39,046 bases of DNA, taken from contig JBHIAG010000010.1 in NCBI GenBank assembly GCA_046758465.1, positions 1 to 39,046 of the forward strand. The letters run 5' to 3'. Under the pieces are notes generated by a model. The model was not told where the DNA came from and did not search any database. It saw only the letters and a program-made list of their open reading frames with translations. This document shows, one piece after another, positions 8,624 through 15,964 of the stretch. The DNA is from JBHIAG01 sp046758465 (lineage in GTDB: Bacteria > Acidobacteriota > Terriglobia > Acidiferrales > 2-02-FULL-67-57). How positions within the stretch are numbered: the first letter of the stretch is position 1; every line of letters begins with the position of its first letter. A program made the translations under genes and the position numbers.

Positions 8624-9799
8624 CTAGCTCCACACCGCACGCCACAGCGTTCGGAAGGCGATCGGCTCGCCGTAGAGGAAGGTGCGCGCGGCCACGCCAC
8701 ACACGAGCCGCGAGCGGAAAATCCAGCCGATGCGATCCACGGTCTGCTGCTGCCCGGCACCGCCCGGCAGGGCGCGCAGGTAACTGCCCAGCCGCTCCCG
8801 CCAGGCAGTCTGAAATTCTGCCAGGTGTGCTCCGACATCGCCGACACGCAAGCCGCGGTCCGCCAGCTCCACCGCCAGGCGCGCGCTCTCCATCGCCGGG
8901 TAGATGCCTTCGCCGGTCGCACCGGAGACGAACCCGGCGGCATCCCCCAGCAACGCCACCCGGCCCCGTACTATCGGCTTGCCTTTGTGGATCGCGCCAG
9001 CCGGGTCGGGAGCGTAGTAGACCTTGTGCGGGGTGAGACCCTCAGGCAAGTAGCCGTGCTGCTGCACGGCGCGGAAAAAGTTCTGGTACAGGTCGCGGAT
9101 GGACTCCCCCGGCCGGAGGCGCCCGCCGATGCCCACGCAGATGTGCGCCCGCTTGGGGAATACCCAGCCGTAGCCGGTGAGGCCGTCAAATTGCAGCGCC
9201 ACGAACAGCGGCGGCCGCGCCCCATAGAAGCGCTCAATCGCCTCAGGCGGATACGCCAGGTCTTCGTTCGCGCAGAGCACGTACTCGTTCTCCGCCCAGC
9301 CGCGCCGCAGTCCCGTCAGCGCCGCCACGCGACTGTTGGCGCCATCAGCACCCAGAAGGACACGCGCTTCCAACTCCTCGCCATTTTCCAACCGCACCGC
9401 CACACCGGCCTCGCCCGCGCGCACCGCTTCCACACCGACCCCGGGCCGAAACTCCGCCCCGCTGGCGACCGCGATGTCTTTCAAGCCGTTGTCGAATTTG
9501 CTGCGCAGCGACAGATACCCGGAGGGCTTCCGCTCTGTCCACCGCGCCTCCCGTGCGAGCTTCTGGTCAAGGAAGGCCACGCCCCAAAAGGCCGAGTCCA
9601 CGAGTTGCTCGCGGTGGGCCTCCAGATAGGGGAAGCGCTCAAAGACCAGCCGGTTGATCCAACTGGCGCAGGTCTTGTGCCGCGGGAACTGCGCTTTGTC
9701 CACCAGCAGCGTCTGGTAGCCCGCATCAGCGGCGAGCTTGGCCGCCGTCGAGCCAGCCGGCCCCGCCCCGATAACGATGAAATCATAGCGAATGCTCAC
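8624..9799 (-). CDS. FAD-dependent oxidoreductase, geranylgeranyl reductase family
   Basis: 391-residue flavoprotein of the p-hydroxybenzoate hydroxylase-like group. The N-terminal dinucleotide-binding motif is VIGAGPAGSTAA (residues about 10-21), followed by the CASWINRLVFERFP segment; GADGANSRVA and LLGDAAGFVSGATGEGI (FAD-pyrophosphate/flavin motif) mark the family. Relatives reduce isoprenoid double bonds or hydroxylate aromatics. It starts with GTG at 9799 directly after a GGGAGAA sequence. It is the promoter-proximal gene of a minus-strand cluster with ferredoxin, type III PKS and cupredoxin (gaps 153 and 194 bases, then an overlap). A flavoprotein next to a type III PKS suggests tailoring of the polyketide, which is inference. 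Confidence 0.88.
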   Translation of the reverse strand: MSIRYDFIVIGAGPAGSTAAKLAADAGYQTLLVDKAQFPRHKTCASWINRLVFERFPYLEAHREQLVDSAFWGVAFLDQKLAREARWTERKPSGYLSLRSKFDNGLKDIAVASGAEFRPGVGVEAVRAGEAGVAVRLENGEELEARVLLGADGANSRVAALTGLRRGWAENEYVLCANEDLAYPPEAIERFYGARPPLFVALQFDGLTGYGWVFPKRAHICVGIGGRLRPGESIRDLYQNFFRAVQQHGYLPEGLTPHKVYYAPDPAGAIHKGKPIVRGRVALLGDAAGFVSGATGEGIYPAMESARLAVELADRGLRVGDVGAHLAEFQTAWRERLGSYLRALPGGAGQQQTVDRIGWIFRSRLVCGVAARTFLYGEPIAFRTLWRAVWS

Positions 9800-9976
9800 T
9801 TCTCCCTCGCTATCTCTGCCTGCCCTGGGCCAAGGCGACTAGTTGGGCTTCCAAGCGCGAGTTCTTCTCCTATCCATTTGAAAAAACAGCACTTGAAAAT
9901 TTTCCCCCTTCCCCTACCCCCCGGGGGGTGGGGTGTATCGCAGCAATTCCTTTCCTATCAATAGGTTGCACCGGGT

Positions 9977-9996
9977 GACTAGTCTCGACTAGTCTC
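9977..9996. repeat. 10-base direct repeat GACTAGTCTC x2
   Basis: Two adjacent identical copies of GACTAGTCTC, each containing the palindrome ACTAGT, spaced by one helical turn. It lies about 180 bases upstream of the flavoprotein start, between divergent genes. An operator for a dimeric regulator is possible but unproven. Confidence 0.6.
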
Positions 9997-10121
9997 CACA
10001 ACCCATTCTCTTTCAACATGTTAGCCCCGGTGTCTAATCCCACTGCCAACCCCCCGGCAGCCGGCTTGCCTCCTCGCGCCCCTTCCCCGTACCACATCCA
10101 CTCTGGCTTGTCCAATAACCG

Positions 10122-10166
10122 TGAAAATGATGAACATCGTGAACATCATGAACACCATGAACATTT
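10122..10166. repeat. 9-base imperfect tandem repeat (TGAACATCA type), about five units
   Basis: Units run in phase from 10122: TGAAAATGA, TGAACATCG, TGAACATCA, TGAACACCA, TGAACATTT. The tract lies about 140 bases upstream of the chosen protease start. Translated in the protease frame it would give a repetitive MNI/VNI peptide, but the signal peptide begins later at 10307, so I read it as non-coding. Confidence 0.6.
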
Positions 10167-10306
10167 TGAGAATCTCTGCCATTGTGGAAAAGACGAACCG
10201 GGTTTCCGCACCCATGACGACTAGTGGTGCGTTTTGGCTTGGCGTTTTGGGGGGGAGCTGTAGTATTCAACCGTTGCAATACGCGAGGCCAAATCAAGGG
10301 GCAGCC

Positions 10307-11724
10307 ATGAGGCAGCGGCGTTTGCGCGGCGTAACCTTATTTGGGGCGCTTTTGTTGGTACTGGCTGGAGGAGCGCTGCTACCTCCTTTGAAAGGCCAAC
10401 AACCACTCAACTACGTCCCGAACGAAATCCTGGTCAAATTGAAACCCGAAGAAAGGGACCAAGCCCTCCTTAGGCAGCTTCCCCTGTTGAACGCCTTCAT
10501 TCGAAGCCGCATCCCTGCCCTCGGCGTGGATGTACTTCGCTCAAGAAGCCTGTCCACCGAGGAGCTGATGGAAAAGCTGCGCCCAGTCCCCGCCGTCGAG
10601 TATGTCGAACCCAATTACTATCTTCAAACTGTCTTTATCCCTAACGATACCTTCTTCCCCAGCCAGTGGGGTCTAACGAAGATTCGCTGTCCCCAAGCGT
10701 GGGATGTCACAACAGGCAACGACACTGTGGTGGCTGTTGTGGACACCGGCGTTCAGCCCGATCACCCAGACCTGCAAGGCAGAATCATCCTTGGGCCTTC
10801 TTTCGATCTCCAGGAGCCCTTTATTGACGATAATGCCGGCATGGCACCCATGTAACAGGCATTGTCGCGGCGGCCACTAACAACGGAATAGGAGTCTCAG
10901 GGGTGGGATTCAATACAAAAGTCCTGGCCATCAAGGCCTGCCACCGCGTCGAGGGGGGAGGTGGCGGGGGAGGCGGGGAGCCACCGCCACCCATCATCGA
11001 GGAAGGCGGGGGCGCCTGTACCTTAGACGCAGTCGCTAACGGCATTACCTATGCCGCCGACAACGGAGCCAAAGTCATCAACCTGAGTCTCGGCTGTCTC
11101 GAATCTGACTGTCCCGAACGCACGACCCTAGAAAATGCGGTTGTCTATTCTTGGAACGCAGGTGCGCTCAACGTTGCTGCGGCGGGGAACTACGGAACCA
11201 CCGAGAAATTTTATCCCGCTGCCTTCACGGATGTAGTTCAGCCCGTTGGCGCTAGCACTCAATCTGATACACGGGCAAGTTTTTCGACTTTCGGAACCTG
11301 GGTAAACTTATAGGCACCTGGCGTGGACATCTTCTCTACTCTGACAGGATCCACCTATGGAAATAACTCAGGTACTTCCATGGCAAGCCCACATGTCTCT
11401 GGCGTCGCCGCGTTGCTCTACGCCAGATTTGCCACCCAGAGTCCGACAAATAGCAAAGTGCGCTCGCAAATTCTCTGTACTGGTACCTTAATAACTATAG
11501 ATGATGGTTCCATCCAGAGGAGGGTTGACGCCTTTGATGCCGTCAGCCAGACTAAACAGACGTGCCGGAACGATTGCTGGGCAGAGTGGGAGGTGTGCGA
11601 CACCATTTGTCTAAGAAGGTATCGCCGGGACCCGACCCGCTACCTGCAGTGCATCAACGAGTGTGACTCCGAATTGAGCGCCTGCATCCAAGGCTGTAAC
11701 CAAGCGCCTTGCCCGGCATTCTAG
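10307..11724 (+). pseudogene. Secreted subtilisin-like (S8) protease, frameshifted and interrupted
   Basis: Serine protease of the subtilase family for export. ATG 10307 follows AAGGGG and gives a signal peptide (Arg-rich start, hydrophobic core ending near KGQQ), then an inhibitor-I9-like propeptide. The Asp motif is VVAVVDTGVQPDHPD. At about 10838-10840 one base is missing: the reading frame ends at 10855, while the next frame continues directly with the His motif HGTHVTGIVAA. A second break is an in-frame TAG at 11311-11313, between WVNL and APGVDIFSTL. The oxyanion Asn (AAAGN) and Ser motif GTSMASPHVSG are intact. There is a Gly/Pro-rich insert (about 10950-11010) and a Cys-rich tail with about ten Cys. 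All catalytic residues remain, so this is a recent pseudogene or two assembly errors. Confidence 0.8.
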
Positions 11725-11786
11725 TGCCACCTGATCATTCCTGCGTAGGCGGGGAGAGCTTTCCCGTCCCAGAAACTAGCAGACAA

Positions 11787-12416
11787 TTGAGAAAAATTGC
11801 GTGGCTCATAGTGGTCATTTTCTTTTCGGCCACGACGACACAGGCCCAGGACACCTATCCCCGAGTCGAAGTCTTCGCGGGCTACTCGTATGCGGATGTG
11901 AAACTGTCAGGATTCCGCGGCGTTCCGCGCACGCACGGCCACGGCTGGGCCACCAGCTTTACCTATAACCTGCATAAACACTTCGGACTGACGGCTGATT
12001 TTGCCGGCCAGTACGGGACAGTGACGGAACACGCCTTCTCCGAGGTGACACAGAGAACAGAGGCACGGGATCTGGAGTTTAATGCACACCAGTTTCTTTT
12101 CGGACCCCGCTTTACCCTGCGCCGCGACCGACTGACAGCCTTCGCGCACACCCTGGTGGGCGCTTTCCGTAGATGGAAGGCAGGGTTTGGGCCCTCGGGA
12201 ATCTTCGTGCCCATGCCAGCGTCTTTCCCCGGGCTCTCCGGCACTCACTTCAGCCTGGCTCTGGGCGGTGGGCTCGATATCCGCAGTAACAACCGCGTGA
12301 GCATTCGGGTGATCCAGTTCGACTACCTCCCGGTGCAGGGCGGGCTAGACTCAGAACGGTGGCGGCATAACCTCCGTCTCCAGACCGGTTTCGTCTTCAA
12401 GTTCGGGGTCTCGTAA
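11787..12416 (+). CDS. Outer-membrane beta-barrel protein, OmpA/porin-like
   Basis: About 209 residues with an N-terminal signal peptide (RKIAWLIVVIFFSATTTQAQ, cleavage after AQA/Q) and a mature part of alternating hydrophobic and polar residues. It opens with the VEVFAGYSYADV motif typical of eight-stranded OmpA-like or Opacity-type barrels in Acidobacteriota and Bacteroidota, and ends in an amphipathic strand (LQTGFVFKFGVS). Function is unknown, perhaps adhesion or a structural porin. The frame is open from TTG 11709, overlapping the protease end; I prefer TTG 11787 because it places the signal peptide at the N-terminus, but GTG 11724 is possible. No strong ribosome site is visible, so it may be coupled to the broken protease gene. 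Confidence 0.75.
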   Translation: MRKIAWLIVVIFFSATTTQAQDTYPRVEVFAGYSYADVKLSGFRGVPRTHGHGWATSFTYNLHKHFGLTADFAGQYGTVTEHAFSEVTQRTEARDLEFNAHQFLFGPRFTLRRDRLTAFAHTLVGAFRRWKAGFGPSGIFVPMPASFPGLSGTHFSLALGGGLDIRSNNRVSIRVIQFDYLPVQGGLDSERWRHNLRLQTGFVFKFGVS

Positions 12417-12612
12417 TCTGAGAAAGACCACCCCTTCCTACCGCTTTGGACTGCCAAAACCCCCCGATGTCAGCGGGCAAGCTGCGCACTACAATTCCTG
12501 CGCACGCAACCGCACGGAAGCGCAAACCTCTACGACTGAGCCCGCGAGCCTGTTACTCTGTTAGTAGTCCAACCCAGTGGCCCCTGCCACTGGGAGCTGT
12601 GGGAGGGACACA

Positions 12613-13323
12613 ATGGACACGCGCGGCATCAAGCTCACCTGGCTCGGCCACGGCACGTTCAAGATCGAAACTCCGGGTGGCAAGACCGTCCTGATTGATG
12701 CCTGGGTACAATCGAACCCCGCCTGCCCGGACGCTCTCAAAAAGTTCGACAAGATTGACACCATGCTCATCACCCACGGCCACTTCGACCACATCGCCGA
12801 TGCGGTCGTGCTCGCCCGCCAGCACCGTCCCCAGGTGGTGGCGATTTTTGAGATGGCACTGTGGCTGCAATCGAAAGGGGTCGAAAACGTAACCGATATG
12901 AACAAGGGGGGCACGGCGAAAGTCGGCGACCTGGAAGTCACGATGGTCGCCGCCGACCACAGTTGCGGTATCCAGGACGAAGGGGTGGTCATCTACGCCG
13001 GTGAGGCCTGCGGTTACGTCATCCGCTTTGCCAACGGCCTCAAGCTCTACCACGCCGGCGACACCAACGTCTTCGGCGATATGAAAATCATCGGCGAACT
13101 CTACCAGCCTGACCTTGTCTGCCTGCCCATCGGCGACCACTACACGATGAGCCCACGCGAAGCCGCCTACGCCATTCGCCTGCTCGGCGTCAAAGCCGTC
13201 ATCCCCATGCACTACGCCACCTTCCCCATCCTCACCGGTACCCCGAAACGCCTGCGTGAACTGACCCGCGACATCCCCGGGCTGGAAATCATCGCCCTCA
13301 AACCCGGCGAGACCCTCGGCTAG
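12613..13323 (+). CDS. UPF0173 metal-dependent hydrolase (metallo-beta-lactamase fold)
   Basis: 236-residue protein of the YtkL-like UPF0173 family. ITHGHFDHIADA supplies the HxHxDH metal motif; later metal ligands are the AADHSCG His, HAGDTNVFGD and the C-terminal MHYATFP His. The N-terminal LTWLGHGTFKIET strand is typical of the family. The substrate is unknown. ATG 12613 is chosen because GGGAGGGA lies just upstream, although the frame is open further back. The nearest plus-strand neighbour is 122 bases downstream across a strong hairpin, so it is probably a separate transcript. Confidence 0.92.
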   Translation: MDTRGIKLTWLGHGTFKIETPGGKTVLIDAWVQSNPACPDALKKFDKIDTMLITHGHFDHIADAVVLARQHRPQVVAIFEMALWLQSKGVENVTDMNKGGTAKVGDLEVTMVAADHSCGIQDEGVVIYAGEACGYVIRFANGLKLYHAGDTNVFGDMKIIGELYQPDLVCLPIGDHYTMSPREAAYAIRLLGVKAVIPMHYATFPILTGTPKRLRELTRDIPGLEIIALKPGETLG

Positions 13324-13358
13324 GTGAAACGGCCAAGGATGCCAAGGGAGGCTTTGTC

Positions 13359-13406
13359 ATTCCGAGTCCCGCCAGCCCGCCTGGGCGGGCTGGCGGGAGG
13401 AGGAAT
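13359..13406. repeat. Hairpin repeat, ATTCC...GGAAT with perfect 14-base GC stem
   Basis: A perfect 14-base inverted repeat (CCCGCCAGCCCGCC at 13368-13381 and its complement at 13384-13397) with a 2-base spacer, enclosed by ATTCC (13359-13363) and GGAAT (13402-13406). The surrounding GTCATTCCGAG and GAGGAATCTGCTTGTC resemble a short dispersed intergenic repeat I have often seen in soil-bacterial genomes (from memory). It lies between UPF0173 and the cyclo-ligase gene and could also end transcription, though no T-run follows. Confidence 0.65.
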
Positions 13407-13445
13407 CTGCTTGTCCTAGGGTAGTTCCAAGCGGACAGAACGCAG

Positions 13446-14162
13446 ATGAAAGAAAAACAGGAGTGGCGCGAGTACATCTGGCGGTTGCTGGAAGAGCGCG
13501 GCGTCGCCCGCTTTCCCGGCGCTCGCGGGCGCATCCCGAACTTCACCGGGGCCGAGCGCTGCGCCGACAGGGTGGAGCAACTCGACCTCTGGCAACGCGC
13601 ACGCACCCTCAAAGCCAATCCCGACTCGCCCCAGCGCGCCCTGCGGCAGCGCGCCCTCGAACAAGGCAAGATCGTTTATATGGCCGTGCCGCGCCTCGGC
13701 AAGCTGGCTTGCTTCATCGAACTCGATCCTCAGCGCCTCCCGCGCCCCGCCCAGGCCGCGACCATCAAGGGCGCAATGCGCTATGGGCGGCCGGTGCGCT
13801 TGGAGGAGATGGCGAAAATTGATCTCGTGCTGTGCGGCTCGGTGGTCGTCAATCGCCGCGGTGAGCGACTGGGTAAGGGCAGCGGCTATTCCGATCTGGA
13901 ATATGCGCTGGCGGCGGAAGCTGGCAAGCTCGGCGACAACACGCCCATCCTCACCACCCTTCACCCGCTGCAAATCATCGGCGATGCCCTGCCCTGGCGC
14001 CCGCACGACATTGGCGTGGACTGCATCGTGACGCCGGCCGAGGCCATTTGCACTCGGCCGCTCCACCCGCGCCCGCCCGGTGTCCTCTGGCACTTCCTGG
14101 ACGAGAACAAGATCGCCGCCATTCCCATCCTCGCCCAGCAGGCGATGAAATCTAAGAACTAA
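13446..14162 (+). CDS. 5-formyltetrahydrofolate cyclo-ligase family protein
   Basis: 238 residues, related to methenyltetrahydrofolate synthetase, which converts 5-formyl-THF to 5,10-methenyl-THF using ATP. The recognisable C-terminal region reads VVVNRRGERLGKGSGYSDLEYA, the conserved glycine-rich phosphate/folate loop, followed by ILTTLHPLQI and HDIGVDCIVTP. The N-terminal part is longer than in classical MTHFS (about 190 residues) and has the WREYIWRLLEERGVARFP start seen in the MTHFS-domain subgroup, whose exact activity is not established. The gene precedes an O-methyltransferase by 14 bases, so the two are probably co-transcribed, linking one-carbon metabolism with methyl transfer (inference). 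Confidence 0.85.
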   Translation: MKEKQEWREYIWRLLEERGVARFPGARGRIPNFTGAERCADRVEQLDLWQRARTLKANPDSPQRALRQRALEQGKIVYMAVPRLGKLACFIELDPQRLPRPAQAATIKGAMRYGRPVRLEEMAKIDLVLCGSVVVNRRGERLGKGSGYSDLEYALAAEAGKLGDNTPILTTLHPLQIIGDALPWRPHDIGVDCIVTPAEAICTRPLHPRPPGVLWHFLDENKIAAIPILAQQAMKSKN

Positions 14163-14176
14163 AACGAGACAAACCC

Positions 14177-14806
14177 ATGAGTGCCATCACGGATGCAAAA
14201 GTCGAAAAATATCTCTATAGCTTGCTCCCCGAGCGCGAGGAAGTGCTGGCGGAAATGGAGCGCCTGGCGGCCCAGCGCAACATCCCTATCGTGGGTCCGG
14301 CGGTGGGCCGTGTGCTCTACCAGTTGGTTCAGCTCATCGGTGCCAAGAGGATTTTCGAGCTGGGCTCAGCCATTGGCTACTCAACCCTGTGGCTGGCACG
14401 CGCCGCGGGCCCCGGGGCAACCATCTACTACAGCGACGACGACGCGGAAAACGCTCAGCAGGCGCGCGCCTTCTTTGCGCAGGCAGGCCTAGCCGACCGC
14501 ATCAACATTTTGGTCGGTAACTCACTGGAGCTCATTCAGCAAGTCCCCGGCCCATTCGATTTCATCTTCAACGATGTGGACAAGCACGACTACCCCAACG
14601 TCTTCCGCCTGGCTGTCCCCCGGCTGCGTGGGGGTGGTCTGTTCGTCACCGATAATGCCCTCTGGTTCGGCCGGGTCGCCCGCCGAGCCCGCGACCGGGA
14701 AACCGATGCCATCCAGGAATTCAACCGTCTCATCTATTCCTCCCCCGAATTGTTCACCACGATTCTGCCGCTGCGGGACGGCCTCGCCGTCTGCCACAAA
14801 CTCTGA
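14177..14806 (+). CDS. SAM-dependent O-methyltransferase (catechol OMT-like)
   Basis: 209-residue class I methyltransferase of the O-methyltransferase family 3 (caffeoyl-CoA/catechol OMT-like). SAM motif I is IFELGSAIGYSTLWLA, followed by an acidic YYSDDD (ribose-binding acidic end of strand 2), then DFIFNDVDKHDY, which carries the metal-binding Asp pair, and FVTDNALWFG with another metal ligand. The substrate is unknown, probably a small catechol-like molecule. It follows the cyclo-ligase gene by 14 bases and is convergent with trxB. Confidence 0.9.
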   Translation: MSAITDAKVEKYLYSLLPEREEVLAEMERLAAQRNIPIVGPAVGRVLYQLVQLIGAKRIFELGSAIGYSTLWLARAAGPGATIYYSDDDAENAQQARAFFAQAGLADRINILVGNSLELIQQVPGPFDFIFNDVDKHDYPNVFRLAVPRLRGGGLFVTDNALWFGRVARRARDRETDAIQEFNRLIYSSPELFTTILPLRDGLAVCHKL

Positions 14807-14900
14807 CACCTCACCCCGGGAAAGGGTTCTCCGCATCGGGCCGGGCGACCCGCTCTCTCCAGGCTATCGGCAGAGCAGAGTCTTGTGGGGACAGGCTAGG

Positions 14901-15827
14901 CTATTTTTCGCCCTCGGCTTCGAGGAACTTTTCGGCGTCGATCGCTGCCATGCAGCCGCTACCCGCCGCGGTGACCGCCTGCTTGTAGACCACGTCCTGC
15001 ACGTCGCCTGCGGCAAAGACGCCTGGCACATTTGTGGAGGTGCCATTGTTGGTGACGACGTAGCCTTTATCCATCTCGAGCTGCCCCTCGAAGATTTGCG
15101 TGTTGGGGACGTGTCCGATGGCGAGGAAAACACCTTCGGTCTTCATGGTCCTCTCGGTGCCGGTCTTCACGTTCTTGAGCTTGACCGCCTCGACCCTGTC
15201 CTTGGCGGGGTCAACAATGTCGGTGACGACGGTATCCCAGATAAAGGAAACCTTTTCATTCTTGCGCGCGCGCTCCTGCATAATCTTGGAGGCGCGGAGC
15301 TGATCGCGCCGGTGAATCACTGTGACCTTGCTGGCAAACTTGGTCAGGAACAGCGCCTCCTCCACCGCCGAGTCACCGCCGCCCACCACCACAATCTCTT
15401 TGCCGCGGAAAAAGTAACCGTCACAGGTCGCGCAGGTTGAAACGCCTTTTCCGATGAGTTTTTTCTCCGATTCCAGGCCCAGCAGGCGCGCGGACGCCCC
15501 GGAGGCGATGATCAAGGTTTTGGCTTCATAGCTGCTCTTGTCCGTCTCGATCGTAAACGGCCGGCGGCTCAGGTCAGCCTTGCGGGCAATCTCCATTCGG
15601 AACTGGGCGCCAAACCGCTCGGCCTGCTTCTTCATCAACTCCACCAGCTCCGGCCCCTGAATGCCCTCGATGAAGCCCGGATAGTTTTCGACGGTGGTCG
15701 TCAGCGACAATTGGCCGCCGGGCTCATGCCCTTCGAACACGAGCGGGGCCAGGTTGGCCCGCGCGGCATAGATGGCCGCGGTGGCGCCAGCGCAGCCTGA
15801 GCCCAGAATCACCACGTTGTATGTCAT
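14901..15827 (-). CDS. trxB: Thioredoxin reductase
   Basis: NADPH-dependent flavoenzyme that reduces thioredoxin in the cytoplasm. 308 residues from ATG 15827, chosen because AGAAGGA lies about 5 bases before it; an in-frame start at 15845 would add six residues. Motifs: FAD-binding GSGCAGATAA (Cys where Pro is usual in GxGPAG), the redox pair C132-A-T-C135 followed by DGYFF, NADPH-binding VVVGGGDSAVEEA and the HRRD specificity motif, and the C-terminal FAD motif GVFAAGDVQD. It is convergent with the O-methyltransferase and 137 bases downstream of the flavo-iron-sulfur fusion on the same strand, which may be functionally related. Confidence 0.96.
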   Translation of the reverse strand: MTYNVVILGSGCAGATAAIYAARANLAPLVFEGHEPGGQLSLTTTVENYPGFIEGIQGPELVELMKKQAERFGAQFRMEIARKADLSRRPFTIETDKSSYEAKTLIIASGASARLLGLESEKKLIGKGVSTCATCDGYFFRGKEIVVVGGGDSAVEEALFLTKFASKVTVIHRRDQLRASKIMQERARKNEKVSFIWDTVVTDIVDPAKDRVEAVKLKNVKTGTERTMKTEGVFLAIGHVPNTQIFEGQLEMDKGYVVTNNGTSTNVPGVFAAGDVQDVVYKQAVTAAGSGCMAAIDAEKFLEAEGEK

Positions 15828-15964
15828 CGTTTTTCCTTCTCGCAAGCCAGAATGAAAACCTAGACAGCTTTATTCTACCCCAGACTGCGCCTCTGAGGTT
15901 GCGTCACGGGTGCAGGGATTAGATACGGCCGCCTGGCAGAAGTTGCAGGCCCGGTGGAACAGGG

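Larger units (their letters stand above)
9800..10306. other. Divergent intergenic region with short repeats
   Basis: About 500 bases between the minus-strand flavoprotein and the plus-strand protease gene, with no convincing coding frame. It holds a GC palindrome (9911-9933: CCCC, TA, six C, six G, T, GGGG), a perfect 10-base tandem repeat GACTAGTCTC at 9977-9996, and a 9-base tandem repeat of TGAACATCA-like units at about 10122-10166. Promoters for both flanking genes must lie here. A weak candidate for the protease is TTGGCG (10239-10244), a 16-base spacer and TAGTAT (10261-10266); this is only suggestive. Confidence 0.6.

Noticed and set aside
8570..9964. Long plus-strand frame opposite the geranylgeranyl reductase-type gene
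   Set aside because: Antisense shadow; the minus strand shows FAD-binding and family motifs, the plus frame shows none.
10130..10166. 9-base tandem repeat considered as a CRISPR or coding repeat
   Set aside because: Units are contiguous with no spacers and far too short for CRISPR; the protease signal peptide starts later, at 10307.
11722..11736. CTAGTGCC at the protease end as another MITE end
   Set aside because: Similarity to the TIR stops after TAGTGCC and no matching inverted end lies nearby.
14807..14900. GC-rich convergent gap after the O-methyltransferase as a terminator
   Set aside because: Only short imperfect stems and no T-run on either strand.
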